A DNA stretch of 64,000 nt from UBA5704 sp036264355. GTDB taxonomy: Bacteria > Acidobacteriota > Thermoanaerobaculia > Multivoradales > UBA5704. The translations under genes and the position numbers were made by a program. The notes beneath the pieces are model-generated. The model did no database searches. It saw nothing but the letters and a program-made list of their open reading frames with translations, and was not told the origin of the DNA. The stretch is taken from contig DATARD010000394.1 in NCBI GenBank assembly GCA_036264355.1, positions 1 to 64,000 of the forward strand, in the 5' to 3' direction. This document shows, in pieces, positions 31,172-40,080 of this stretch (position 1 is its first letter; every line of letters begins with the position of its first letter).

Positions 31172-32419
31172 TCACTCTCCGAAGGCGCCCGCCGCGCGCG
31201 CCAGCTCCTGGTAGGCGCCTTCGATCTCTTCGGCCTGGCGGGCGAAAGCCATCGCCGCCCGCGCTTCGCGGGTCTCACCGCCGAGGCCACAGTCCGCGAA
31301 CGCTCCTGCCGCTTCGCCGGCCAGGCTCTTGAGGTCGGCCGCGCGCTCCTGGCGCGCATAGAGAACCGCCAGATCGAGCGCGGCGAGCGCCGCTTCGAAG
31401 CGGGAGCTGAGGGACAGGAAGCCGGCGCGGGCGCCGAGCAGCTCGGCCTCGGCCTCCGCGGGCTGGTCGAAGCCGAGGGCGATCCGGCCGCGCAGCCAGC
31501 GCAGGTGGCTCTGCATCCAGGCATCGGACTGCCGGCGGTAGAGCGGGCGGGCGCGGACCAGGGTACCGCGGGCTTCCATCAGCCGTCCGGCGGCGGCCAG
31601 GCAGTCGGCCAGGGTGTGCTGCGCGAGAAGCAGCAGGCGCGGCTCGAGCTCGCCGTCGATGCGGTGCAGCGCCTCCTGGAGCAAGGGGAGGGCCAGCAAC
31701 GGCTCGCCTTCGTCGCGGTGCACGGCCGCCAGGCTCACCAGGGCGCTCCCCACCCGCTGGTCCTCGCCGTTCTCGACGAAGATCTCGATCGCCTTGCGCA
31801 GCAGCTCGCGCGCCGCGCCGGTCCGCCGCTGGCAGAGGCGCAGGCCGGCTTCGCTCTCGAAGAGGACCGCCCACTCCAGGGAGTCGCCGGTGCCGGCCAG
31901 GAGCTGCCGGCGGGCGGCGGTGAACGCCGCGTCGGCGCCGGCGAAGTCGGAGCGCATCCGCCGCGCCTCGGCCTGGATCGTCCAGGCGCGGGCCTGCATG
32001 TCCGCGATGCGGGTCGATCCATAGTAGACGGGATCGAGGTGCTGCGACTGCGCCAGCACGAGGCCGGCCAGGCGCTCGCTCTCGCGGCTGTCGGTCAGCA
32101 GGCGATCCCGGCTGGTCTCCAGCAGCTTCTCGAGCACTCCCCAGGTGTGGAAGCGGCGGTCGGCCCGCACCCGCTCGGCCTGCCGCTCCGGCGCATGGGC
32201 CAGCAGATCCTGCTCCAGAGCCTCCGCCGCCTCGCGCTCCCGGTCGACGGCGGCCTGCCGTTCCAGGAGCTTCTGCGCGCTGCGTTCCAGGGCGCCGGCG
32301 TAGTCGGGCGCGGGCCGCGGCAGGCGCAGCACCTTGCAGGGCTCGCCGCCGGCGGGGCGGCCTGCAAGCAGAGAGCGCAGAAAACGCTTGAGAGGTGAAT
32401 CGGAATTCGAGCTGTGCAC
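31172..32419 (-). CDS. TPR-repeat cytosolic protein
   Basis: The likely GTG start at 32419 gives 415 aa; a TTG at 32455 is too near the TATAAT element (32463-32458 on the minus strand). The protein has an N-terminal basic segment (LKRFLRSLLAG), a coiled-coil-like region (about 50-90) and helical TPR-like repeats to the end (RTGAARELLRKAIEIFVENG, ALVSLAAVHRDEGEPLLALP). Similar proteins are frequent next to signalling genes in Acidobacteriota; no enzymatic domain is visible. Confidence 0.7.
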   Translation of the reverse strand: MHSSNSDSPLKRFLRSLLAGRPAGGEPCKVLRLPRPAPDYAGALERSAQKLLERQAAVDREREAAEALEQDLLAHAPERQAERVRADRRFHTWGVLEKLLETSRDRLLTDSRESERLAGLVLAQSQHLDPVYYGSTRIADMQARAWTIQAEARRMRSDFAGADAAFTAARRQLLAGTGDSLEWAVLFESEAGLRLCQRRTGAARELLRKAIEIFVENGEDQRVGSALVSLAAVHRDEGEPLLALPLLQEALHRIDGELEPRLLLLAQHTLADCLAAAGRLMEARGTLVRARPLYRRQSDAWMQSHLRWLRGRIALGFDQPAEAEAELLGARAGFLSLSSRFEAALAALDLAVLYARQERAADLKSLAGEAAGAFADCGLGGETREARAAMAFARQAEEIEGAYQELARAAGAFGE

Positions 32420-32490
32420 GTGCGGATCGCCGGTTGCTCCCGAGGTGGAGGCCAATAATTATAGTGGTCTCAGGGGCGATCGGCCGGGAC

Positions 32491-32520
32491 AAAAAAGCGC
32501 CGGATCGAAAACCCGGCGCC
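32491..32520 (-). terminator. Rho-independent terminator of the small secreted protein gene
   Basis: Read on the minus strand, GCGCCGG-type stem (32513-32519 with 32497-32503) followed by TTTTTT (32496-32491), 28 bp after the stop at 32548. Confidence 0.8.
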
Positions 32521-32547
32521 GGAACAGGATCGGAACGCCGGGAGGGG

Positions 32548-32832
32548 TCAATGGCCGCCGGAGCTGGTGGTCGCGGCGCCGGTGCCGCCACCCGTGAGGC
32601 AGCCGTTCGGATCGATGCCGCAGCCGGACTTCAGGATGGTGTGCCGGCCGGCGGCGGGCGCCTGGCCGGTCAGGGCGTTCCAGGCCCGCTCGGCGAAAGT
32701 GAGCAGGCGCTCCAAGGGACTCTGCTCGGCGGCGACCGCGCGCAGGGGCTGAGCACCCGCCAGGGACAAGCCCGGCGCGAGGAGCAGGGTGAGCACGAAA
32801 GCGAGCAGGGTGAGGCGGCGGCGGTTGAGCAT
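32548..32832 (-). CDS. Small secreted protein (94 aa) with C-terminal Cys pair
   Basis: The start at 32832 is fixed by a consensus AGGAGG 7 nt upstream. Signal peptide about 1-26, an amphipathic helix (about 35-58, SPLERLLTFAERAWNALTG) and a C-terminal tail SGCGIDPNGCLTGGG with two cysteines and a Gly/Thr/Ser end. A strong terminator follows, so it is a monocistronic gene. Related short proteins with GCGIDPNG-like ends are common in Acidobacteriota as far as I know; no function is known. Confidence 0.7.
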   Translation of the reverse strand: MLNRRRLTLLAFVLTLLLAPGLSLAGAQPLRAVAAEQSPLERLLTFAERAWNALTGQAPAAGRHTILKSGCGIDPNGCLTGGGTGAATTSSGGH

Positions 32833-32979
32833 CGGTTGTCCTCCTGAAAAAATGGGAAAAGGAGGGGCGACGGTTCCCGGCGCGAGACCCTCCTTCCTAC
32901 TGATAGTGCCGCGAACCGGAAAAAGAGGGCAGCTTCCTTGCCGGTCCCTTCGCGGTGCGCGACGGGTATACTCCCGCGG

Positions 32980-34047
32980 ATGCAGCGAGCGACCCCATCC
33001 ATGCAGGCGCTGATCCTGGCCGGCGGCAGCGGTACCCGTTTCTGGCCGTTGTCGCGCAAGAGCCGTCCCAAGCAGCTCCTGGCGCTCGAAGGCGACCGCA
33101 CTTTGCTGCGCGACACGGTGGAGCGTCTGCATCCGCTGGTGCCGCCGGAGGCGGTGTGGGTCTGCACCACCCGTGCCCTCGCCGGCGCCGTCCGCCGCGA
33201 GCTGCCCGAGGTCCCGCCGGCGCAGGTGCTGCTCGAGCCCGAAGGGCGCAACACCGCGCCCGCCATCGGCTGGTCGGTGCGCTCGCTGCCCGCGGAGGCG
33301 CGTCGCGGCGTCGTCGCGGTGCTGCCGGCCGACCACCGGGTGGGCGATCCCGCGGCGTTCCGCGACACGCTGGCCCGCGCGGCCCAGGCGGTGGCGGCGG
33401 AAGACCGCGTGATGACCCTCGGCGTGACGCCGCGCTGGCCCGAGACCGGCTACGGCTATCTCGAATTGGCGCCTGAAGCCCAAGGGCCCGGCGGCCCGCG
33501 CCGGGTGCGCCGGTTCGTCGAAAAGCCGACGCTCGAAAACGCCGAGCGCTTCGTCGCCTCCGGGAATTACCTGTGGAACGCCGGCATCTTCGTCTTCCGC
33601 GGCACCACCTTTCTCGACGTGCTGGCCCGTCTCCAGCCCGAGCTGGCCCGCGGTCTCGAAGAGATCGCGGCGTCACCGGACCGGCTGGCGGAGATCTACC
33701 GGCTCCTGCCGGCCGATTCCGTCGACTACGCGGTGATGGAGAAGCTCGACGAGATCACCACTCTCCCCCTGGACTGCGGCTGGAGCGATCTCGGCTCGTG
33801 GTCGGCGCTCGACGAGGTCCTGCCGCGGGACGCCGCGGGCAACACCGGCCGCGGCGACACGGTGGCGGTCGACGCGGGCGGCAACCTGCTCTTCTCCGAC
33901 ACCGGCCTGATCGCGGTGCTCGGGGTGCGCGACCTGGTGGTGGTGCGCACCGGCGACGCCGTCCTGGTGATGCCCAAGGAGCGCGCCCAGGAAGTGCGGC
34001 GGATCGTCGCCGAGCTCGCCGGCCGCCGCCGCGAGGACCTGCTGTGA
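32980..34047 (+). CDS. manC: Mannose-1-phosphate guanylyltransferase
   Basis: The 355-aa enzyme makes GDP-mannose from mannose-1-phosphate and GTP. It has GGSGTRFWPLSR (about 14-25) and RPKQLL, EGRNTAPAI, LPADHRV, RRFVEKP and NAGIFVFR, all family landmarks; the isomerase half of bifunctional enzymes is absent. TATACT ends 7 nt before the ATG at 32980. Followed by trmB with overlapping stop and start. GDP-mannose may feed surface glycans, possibly including the GT2 product upstream, but no direct link is seen. Confidence 0.92.
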   Translation: MQRATPSMQALILAGGSGTRFWPLSRKSRPKQLLALEGDRTLLRDTVERLHPLVPPEAVWVCTTRALAGAVRRELPEVPPAQVLLEPEGRNTAPAIGWSVRSLPAEARRGVVAVLPADHRVGDPAAFRDTLARAAQAVAAEDRVMTLGVTPRWPETGYGYLELAPEAQGPGGPRRVRRFVEKPTLENAERFVASGNYLWNAGIFVFRGTTFLDVLARLQPELARGLEEIAASPDRLAEIYRLLPADSVDYAVMEKLDEITTLPLDCGWSDLGSWSALDEVLPRDAAGNTGRGDTVAVDAGGNLLFSDTGLIAVLGVRDLVVVRTGDAVLVMPKERAQEVRRIVAELAGRRREDLL

Positions 34048-34739
34048 TTCAACCCATCCGGGTCTCCTCCGCGGCCGGTGACGCCGGGCTCGCGGAGCTG
34101 GGGGCTCCTCTGCCTCTGGACGCCCTGGCGCCTGGGAGTGGCGATTGGGAGGTGGAGATCGGTTTCGGCAAGGGGCGCTATCTGGTCCGCCGCTCTGCGC
34201 AGGAGCCCGGCCGCCGCTTCCTCGGCATCGAGCTGGCCACCGAGTACTATCGGATGCTGGTCGAGCGGGCGCGGCGGCGCGGGCTCACCAACTGGGTGGC
34301 CCTGCGCGGCGAGGCTCTCTACCTGCTCTCCGCCGTCCTCCCCGCGCGCTTCGCCGCCGCCGTGCACGTCTACTTCCCCGACCCTTGGCCGAAGAGCCGC
34401 CATCACAAGCGCCGCCTGTTCGAGCCCGAGACCGTCGACCTCGTCCTCGGCCTGCTGCGTCCCGGCGGCCGTCTTCTCTTCGCAACCGACTTTCTGGAAT
34501 ATGGTGAGCTGGTGACCGAGATCCTGGAGTCCTATCCCGGCCTGCGCGTCGAGCGGCACGACCGTCCCTGGGACGAGGGGCCGCGGACCAACTACGAGGC
34601 CAAATACGAGCAGGAGGGCCGGCCGATCCTCCGCCTGACGGGAACCCTGGAGGGCGCGCCTGGCCTGCATCCCCGCGGCGCGGCCGGTGTCCTCGTCGGA
34701 CCTGTCCGGGTCGAGCCGACCGGAGCTGCCGATGACTGA
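34044..34739 (+). CDS. trmB: tRNA (guanine-N7)-methyltransferase
   Basis: The GTG at 34044 overlaps the preceding stop (GTGA). The 231-aa enzyme methylates G46 of tRNA. EIGFGKGRYL (SAM motif I), FLGIELATEYY, and PDPWPKSRHHKRRL, the TrmB signature, are present. The C-terminus is about 20 residues longer than usual (Pro/Gly-rich). The stop overlaps the following membrane gene. Confidence 0.93.
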   Translation: MIQPIRVSSAAGDAGLAELGAPLPLDALAPGSGDWEVEIGFGKGRYLVRRSAQEPGRRFLGIELATEYYRMLVERARRRGLTNWVALRGEALYLLSAVLPARFAAAVHVYFPDPWPKSRHHKRRLFEPETVDLVLGLLRPGGRLLFATDFLEYGELVTEILESYPGLRVERHDRPWDEGPRTNYEAKYEQEGRPILRLTGTLEGAPGLHPRGAAGVLVGPVRVEPTGAADD

Positions 34740-34953
34740 GCCGACTTCTGGAGCGCCGCCGCCCGAGCCGCCACCTGGATTGACCTGGGGAGCCCGCTTC
34801 TGGCTCGTCGTGGTGATCCTGATCGGCCCCACCTACCTGCTCTGGATGACCGGCGTCGAGGGGCGCCGGCTGTGGATCGTCGTCGGCCTCGTCTTCCTCA
34901 TCGCCGGCTTCGCCACCCTGGCTCACTGGCTGATGGGTCTGACGCGGCGCTGA
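34732..34953 (+). CDS. Small two-helix membrane protein
   Basis: The 73-aa protein starts inside the trmB stop region (ATGACTGA). It has a Pro-rich N-terminus and two membrane helices (about residues 20-40 and 45-66). No family is recognised. It converges on era, whose stop is 5 nt away. Confidence 0.6.
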   Translation: MTEPTSGAPPPEPPPGLTWGARFWLVVVILIGPTYLLWMTGVEGRRLWIVVGLVFLIAGFATLAHWLMGLTRR

Positions 34954-34958
34954 TCGGG

Positions 34959-35864
34959 CTACTCTCCCATCAAATCCACATCCCTATCCAGCGTCGCCAG
35001 GATCGACTTGTCCTCCCGCCAGTCGGGCTCGACGCGGACGTGGAGGTCGAGGTAGACGCGGCGCTCGAGGAACTGCTCGAGGTCGAGGCGGGCGGCGGTG
35101 CCGATGGCTTTGATCATCGAGCCCTGACGGCCGACGACGATCTTCTTCTGGCCGGGACGGTCGACGAGGATGGAGGCGAAGATGCGGAGGAGGTCCTTCT
35201 CCTCGTCTTCTTCCCAGCGGTCGAGGACCACGGCGGTCGAAAAGGGGAGCTCTTCGGTGGTCAGCTCCAGGACCTTTTCGCGGATGCGCTCGGCGACCAG
35301 GAAGCGCTCGGGGTGGATGGTCAGCAACTCGGGATCGTAGAGCGGCGGCCCCTCGGGGAGCTTCTCCCAGAGGACGTCGAGGAGGCGGTCGCAGCCGTCT
35401 CCGCTGAGGGCGCTCACCGGCACCAGGTCGGTGAACAGGGCGCTCTTGGCGTAGCGCTCCATGAGCGGGAGGAGGCGCGACTTGTCGCCGACGCGGTCGA
35501 TCTTGTTGAGGACGAGGACGCGCGGCTCCTCCGCCTTGCCGATCAGGTCGAGCATGAAGGCTTCACCCTTGCCGAACTTCTGCGAGGCGTCGACGAGGAG
35601 GCAGACGACGTCGGCGTCGCGCAGGGCGTCCATCGCGTGATGGACCATCTGCCGGTTCAGCCGGTGCAGCGGCTTGTGGATGCCGGGCGTGTCGTAGAAG
35701 ACCATCTGGCCGCGCTCGTTGGAGAGGATGCCGACCATGCGGTGACGGGTGGTCTGCGGCTTGTCGGAGACGATGGACACCTTCTCTTTGAGCAGACGAT
35801 TCATCAACGTCGACTTGCCGGCGTTCGGCCGGCCCACGAAGGCCACGGTGCCTGATTTGGCCAT
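34959..35864 (-). CDS. era: GTPase Era
   Basis: The 301-aa protein is a ribosome-assembly GTPase that binds 16S rRNA. GRPNAGKST (residues 11-19, G1), PQTTRH (G2), DTPGIHKP (G3), NKID (G4) and VSALSG (G5) are followed by a KH domain with VGRQGSMIKAIG. The start overlaps the stop of the HlyC/CorC gene. Last gene of the PhoH-PgpH-YbeY-HlyC/CorC-Era operon. Confidence 0.96.
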   Translation of the reverse strand: MAKSGTVAFVGRPNAGKSTLMNRLLKEKVSIVSDKPQTTRHRMVGILSNERGQMVFYDTPGIHKPLHRLNRQMVHHAMDALRDADVVCLLVDASQKFGKGEAFMLDLIGKAEEPRVLVLNKIDRVGDKSRLLPLMERYAKSALFTDLVPVSALSGDGCDRLLDVLWEKLPEGPPLYDPELLTIHPERFLVAERIREKVLELTTEELPFSTAVVLDRWEEDEEKDLLRIFASILVDRPGQKKIVVGRQGSMIKAIGTAARLDLEQFLERRVYLDLHVRVEPDWREDKSILATLDRDVDLMGE

Positions 35865-37153
35865 CAGCTTGCGCGCTCCTCTCCCGCGGCGGGCGGAATC
35901 CTCTCGACTTTGACGGTCTGGATGCGGCGGTCGGCCACCGCCTCGACGGTGAAACGCAGACCGAAGCAGTCGACGGTCTCGCCGGGTTGCGGCACGTGGC
36001 CGAGGGCGCTGAAGATCAGGCCGGCGACGGTTTCGTATTCCGGGTCCTCGATCTCCACTTCGAAGAGGTCGTCGAGCAGCTCGATGTGGGCGCGGCCGTC
36101 CAGCCGGTAGGCGCCGTTGTCGAGCGGCTCGAGCTCCGCCACCAGCGCCTCGTGCTCGTCCATGATCTCGCCGACGATCTCTTCGAGCAGGTCTTCGACG
36201 GTCACCAGGCCGGCGGTGCCGCCGTACTCGTCGACCACGATGGCGACCTGCTGGAAGCGCGCCTGGAGCTCCTTGAGCAGCTCGCCGAGCGGCTTGGTCT
36301 CGGGGATGAACAGCGGCGGCTTGATGAGGTCGCGGACCGGCGGCGGCGTGGGCAGGCGCAGAGCGCGCAGCGCATCGCGGATGTGCAGGATGCCCAGGAT
36401 GTGGTCGATGTTTTCCTGGTAGAGCGGGATGCGCGAGTGGCCGGACTCGACGAAACGCTCGGCGAGCGCGTCGAGGGTCGAGTCGACGGGAGCGCAGATC
36501 ATGTCGATGCGCGGCGTCATGACGCTGCGCGCCAGGGTGTCGCGGAAGTCGACGATGCTCCACAGCCACTCGCCCTGCTCCGGCTCCAGGATGCCCTCCC
36601 TGGTGCCGACGTCGATGAAGGCCTCGATCTCTTCGTCGGTGGCCGCGGTGTCTCCTTCTTCGTCTTCCTCGCGCCGTTCGAGCGACTTCTTCGGCACCAT
36701 CGGCGCGACGAGAGCCACCAGCGGCGCCAGCAGGAAGAGCACCACGCGGTAGAGACGGGTGAGCCAGCGCAGCGCTCCCTCGGGGTCCTGCGCCAGGACG
36801 GCGCGATTGCCGGCCTCGGTCGCGGTTACCAGGAGCAGCGCCACGGCGAGCGCCCAGGTGCGCGGGAAGGCGCGGCTCCACCCGGTCAGCATCTCGGCCA
36901 GCACGAGGTAGACCACGATGGGAGCCAGGCGGCCGGCCACGGAGAGGAGGTAGCGGTAGACGCCGAAGCGGACCGGATTTTCATAGAGGCGGCGCAGGTT
37001 CCCGCCCGCCTGCTCGGCCCAGTGGCGCAAGCGGATGGGACCGCTGCGCTCCAGCAGCGCCGAGAGGACGGCGGCGGCCACGGCCACCGGCAGCAGCAGC
37101 GCAAGGAGCCAGGCCAGCACCTCGGGGCGGAGCACGGTGTGGGGCTCAGTCAT
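35864..37153 (-). CDS. HlyC/CorC family (CNNM-CBS) membrane protein
   Basis: The 429-aa protein has an N-terminal DUF21/CNNM membrane domain with about four helices (1-170), a CBS pair (about 205-330; VMTPRIDMICAP, IPLYQENIDHILGILHIRD) and a C-terminal CorC_HlyC domain (GGTAGLVTVEDLLEEIVGEI, then GHVPQPGETV). Such proteins are Mg2+/Co2+ efflux related. Overlaps ybeY upstream by 8 nt and era downstream by one base. Confidence 0.9.
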   Translation of the reverse strand: MTEPHTVLRPEVLAWLLALLLPVAVAAAVLSALLERSGPIRLRHWAEQAGGNLRRLYENPVRFGVYRYLLSVAGRLAPIVVYLVLAEMLTGWSRAFPRTWALAVALLLVTATEAGNRAVLAQDPEGALRWLTRLYRVVLFLLAPLVALVAPMVPKKSLERREEDEEGDTAATDEEIEAFIDVGTREGILEPEQGEWLWSIVDFRDTLARSVMTPRIDMICAPVDSTLDALAERFVESGHSRIPLYQENIDHILGILHIRDALRALRLPTPPPVRDLIKPPLFIPETKPLGELLKELQARFQQVAIVVDEYGGTAGLVTVEDLLEEIVGEIMDEHEALVAELEPLDNGAYRLDGRAHIELLDDLFEVEIEDPEYETVAGLIFSALGHVPQPGETVDCFGLRFTVEAVADRRIQTVKVERIPPAAGEERAS

Positions 37154-37586
37154 GCTCGTCCACCCACGTCTTGCGCAGCCGGCGCTCCAGGCGCTTCATC
37201 TGCCCCTGGTCGGTCTCGTGATCGTAGCCCAGGCAGTGCAGCACGCCGTGCAGGAGCAGGGTCCGGATCTCCCGCTCCGGTTCGTGGTGCGCCTCGGCGG
37301 CCTGCCGGCGGGCGACCGGCACGGAGATCAGGATGTCTCCCAGGTGCTCGCCGTCCGCGCTCTCTTCACCCGGGAAGGAGAGCACGTCGGTCGTCTTGTC
37401 CAGATTGCGGTACTCGCGGTTGGCGCGCCGCATCTCGCGGTCGCCGCAGAAGCGCACGCCGAGGCTCCCGGCCCGCGGTGCCAGCTCGTCCAGCAGCCGC
37501 TCCAGCCAGGGGCGCAGGCGGCGGAGGCGCACCTCGGGGTAGTGGCTGGGGTTCTGGAGGACGAGGTCTCGGTCTGGGTCTCTCAT
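37146..37586 (-). CDS. ybeY: Endoribonuclease YbeY (16S rRNA maturation)
   Basis: The start at 37586, 10 nt after the pgpH stop, gives 146 aa; an ATG at 37616 is possible but overlaps pgpH. HGVLHCLGYDHETD is the three-histidine zinc site, and NREYRNLDKTTDVLSFP the second family motif. It trims 16S rRNA and takes part in ribosome quality control. Confidence 0.93.
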   Translation of the reverse strand: MRDPDRDLVLQNPSHYPEVRLRRLRPWLERLLDELAPRAGSLGVRFCGDREMRRANREYRNLDKTTDVLSFPGEESADGEHLGDILISVPVARRQAAEAHHEPEREIRTLLLHGVLHCLGYDHETDQGQMKRLERRLRKTWVDEHD

Positions 37587-37596
37587 CCGGGCCGTC

Positions 37597-40026
37597 TCAC
37601 GAGGCGCGCGCTGCATCCGCCAGGGGCCGCTTCTCCCGCTTCGTTCCGGCGTTGAAATCGAAGCCCGGGTAGTCTACCCGTTGGTGGAAGATGTTGGCGA
37701 GCACGCGCAGGAAGGCCTCGGAGACGTTGTGCAGGTCGGACAGGGTCAGGTCGCTGTGGTCGAGCTGCCCGTCGTTCAGGCAACTGTCGAGGATCTGGCG
37801 GATCATGCCACGGATCTTGAGCGGCGTCGGCTCGGTGAGCGTGCGGCTGGCCGCCTCGATCGCGTCGGCGAGCATGAGCACGCCCATCACCTTGCTCTGC
37901 GGCTTGGGGCCGGGGTAGCGGTACTTGTCCTCCGTCACCTCGCCCACTTCCGGATCGCGCTGTTCCAGCGCCTTGTTGTAGAAGAAGGTCATCAGGCGCG
38001 TGCCGTGGTGCTGGCGGACGGCGTCGCGGATGACCAGCGGCAGGTTGTGCTCACGCGCCAGCTCGACGCCGTCCTTGACGTGGTTGACGATGATCAGCGC
38101 GCTCATCGAGGGGAGCAGCTTGTCGTGGCGGTTGTGCCCCGGGCGCTGGTTCTCGACGAAGTAGTCCGGCCGCAGGACTTTTCCGACGTCGTGGTAGAGG
38201 CCGCTCGCATAGGCCAGCACCGGATCGGCGCCGATCGCCTCGCACCCTTCCTTCGCCAGGTTGGCCACCATCAGGGAGTGCTGGAAGGTGCCCGGCGCTT
38301 CGAAGGCGAGCCGGCGCAGCAGCGGCAGGTTGGTGTTCGACAGCTCCACCAGCTTGATGTCGGTGGTGATGTTGAGCATCGACTCCAGGATCGGCACCGC
38401 GAAGCTCGCCACCGCGGCGACCAGCAGGCCGCCGGCAAAGGCGCAGAGGACGTCGAACCCCACCTGCCACACGCCGCGCGCCTGGGTGGAGATCGCGGCG
38501 AGGATCAGGGCCAGGACCACGTTGACCAGGCCCACCACCGAGCCGACGCGCGCCATCACCAGGCGCTGGCGGAACTGGTAGCGGTCGAGCGCGAAGAGCG
38601 CGGCGAGGGAGCCGGCCAGGCAGTAGAAGACGATCCACGAGGTGTCGGTGTCGCCGAGCAGCCGGCTGGCCAGCACGGAGAGCAGAACCGAGAGGAGGAG
38701 CGTCGCGTTGCGCCCGAAGAGCAGGCCGGCGAGGAGCGCCAGCGAGGCGAAGGGGGTGGCGTAGGACCAGCTCCGCGCCGAAGAGAGAGCCGCGACGTCG
38801 AAGACGCCGGACAGGGCTCCGGCCACCACCAGGAAGAACTTCGCGCCGAGGAGAGAGAGGAGCAGCAGCAGGATCCCTTCGCCGAAGCGCCGCCGCGGGC
38901 CGTGGTCGGCGACGCGCTCGCGGTGCAGACCGAGCCAGACCACCAGCGCGGCGAGACCGAGGAGGCCGAGGGTGGCGGCGAGCGGCGGGATCAGCGTCTG
39001 GAGCTGGCGCTCGCCGCGCATCTGGGAGACGGCGCGGGCGGCGGCGGGGCTCACCACGTCGCCCTTGCGGATGATCACCTGGCCGCGGCGGATCTGGTTG
39101 AACACCTGGCCGGCGCTCGCCGCCGCGGCCTCGCGGCGGTCCAGGGTCTCCCGCCGGTTGGGCAGCAGGTTCGCCGGCAGGTTGGCGAGCAGCAGGTCGC
39201 TCAAGGCGCGGCGTTCCTGGGAGGTGAAGCCGCTCCAGTCGCGCACCTCGGCCTCGATCATCTCGCGCGCCTGCGGAGAGCCGAGCGGACCGAAGAGGTC
39301 GAGTTGCACCTGCTCAGTGCCGGTGCCGAGGTTGCGCAGGGCGATGCCGTGGAGGCGGTTTTCGAGGAGCTGGGTCTTGTTCTCCACCACGCCGCGGCGC
39401 AGCGCCTGCACCAGCACGCCGCGCAGGCGGTCTTCGAGGTCGGACGAGAATTTCTTGCGCGCCAGGAGATCGAGCTGCTCTTCGGTGAGGTGGAGGCTGT
39501 CCGGCTCCTGCAGACCGGCGGCGAGCTCGCGCAGGGCTTCGCCGCGCGCCGCGGCCTCTCCAGCCGCGGTCTGGCGGGCGGCGGCGGGTGCCGGGGCGCG
39601 GGCGAGAAGACGCCGGCCGTCGGCGAAGAGCTGCGCCACCGCCTTTTCCCGCTGCGCCGCCACTCCGGGATCGAAATCGTAGACCTGCAGGACTTCCGCG
39701 CGCGCCTGCTCCTCCTTGCTGCGGGTCGCCTCGTCGTCGAGCAGGAGCAGATCGCGGTTGGCGACGAAGTCGCGGTCGGCGATGGTGTTGGGCACCGCCC
39801 GCGGGATGAAGCGGAAGATGCCGGGCATCAGCGCCCAGGTGCCGAAGAGGAGGAACAGGGTCAACCACAGCCACGGCACCTCGAGCGCGCGGAACCAGAG
39901 GTCGGACGGCCGCAGCCTGCGCTTCAGGTTGAGGGTTCCGGTGCTGATCAGCTCGAGACGGGAAGGCCGCGTCTTCGCCGTGGAGGCGGGGCCGGGTGTA
40001 CCGAAGGGAGGCGTGTTGGAGGCCAT
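37597..40026 (-). CDS. pgpH: 7TM-HD cyclic-di-AMP phosphodiesterase PgpH-like
   Basis: The 809-aa start at 40026 gives an N-terminal helix (about 50-70), a large extracytoplasmic 7TMR-HDED domain (to about 330), seven membrane helices (about 330-520) and a cytosolic HD domain: FQHSLMVANLA, LYHDVGKVLRPDYF, ANQRP-type loop and HHGTRL. PgpH of Listeria hydrolyses c-di-AMP; the same reaction is inferred. Located between phoH and ybeY, the usual position. Confidence 0.9.
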   Translation of the reverse strand: MASNTPPFGTPGPASTAKTRPSRLELISTGTLNLKRRLRPSDLWFRALEVPWLWLTLFLLFGTWALMPGIFRFIPRAVPNTIADRDFVANRDLLLLDDEATRSKEEQARAEVLQVYDFDPGVAAQREKAVAQLFADGRRLLARAPAPAAARQTAAGEAAARGEALRELAAGLQEPDSLHLTEEQLDLLARKKFSSDLEDRLRGVLVQALRRGVVENKTQLLENRLHGIALRNLGTGTEQVQLDLFGPLGSPQAREMIEAEVRDWSGFTSQERRALSDLLLANLPANLLPNRRETLDRREAAAASAGQVFNQIRRGQVIIRKGDVVSPAAARAVSQMRGERQLQTLIPPLAATLGLLGLAALVVWLGLHRERVADHGPRRRFGEGILLLLLSLLGAKFFLVVAGALSGVFDVAALSSARSWSYATPFASLALLAGLLFGRNATLLLSVLLSVLASRLLGDTDTSWIVFYCLAGSLAALFALDRYQFRQRLVMARVGSVVGLVNVVLALILAAISTQARGVWQVGFDVLCAFAGGLLVAAVASFAVPILESMLNITTDIKLVELSNTNLPLLRRLAFEAPGTFQHSLMVANLAKEGCEAIGADPVLAYASGLYHDVGKVLRPDYFVENQRPGHNRHDKLLPSMSALIIVNHVKDGVELAREHNLPLVIRDAVRQHHGTRLMTFFYNKALEQRDPEVGEVTEDKYRYPGPKPQSKVMGVLMLADAIEAASRTLTEPTPLKIRGMIRQILDSCLNDGQLDHSDLTLSDLHNVSEAFLRVLANIFHQRVDYPGFDFNAGTKREKRPLADAARAS

Positions 40027-40080
40027 GGGACACACACAACAGTGCAGCCGAAAGAGTTGCAAAAGGCGCGCCGGCCGGCG

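Noticed and set aside
32548..33483. Extended 311-codon version of the small secreted protein
   Set aside because: The extension is antisense to the guanylyltransferase gene; the AGGAGG and signal peptide fix the start at 32832.
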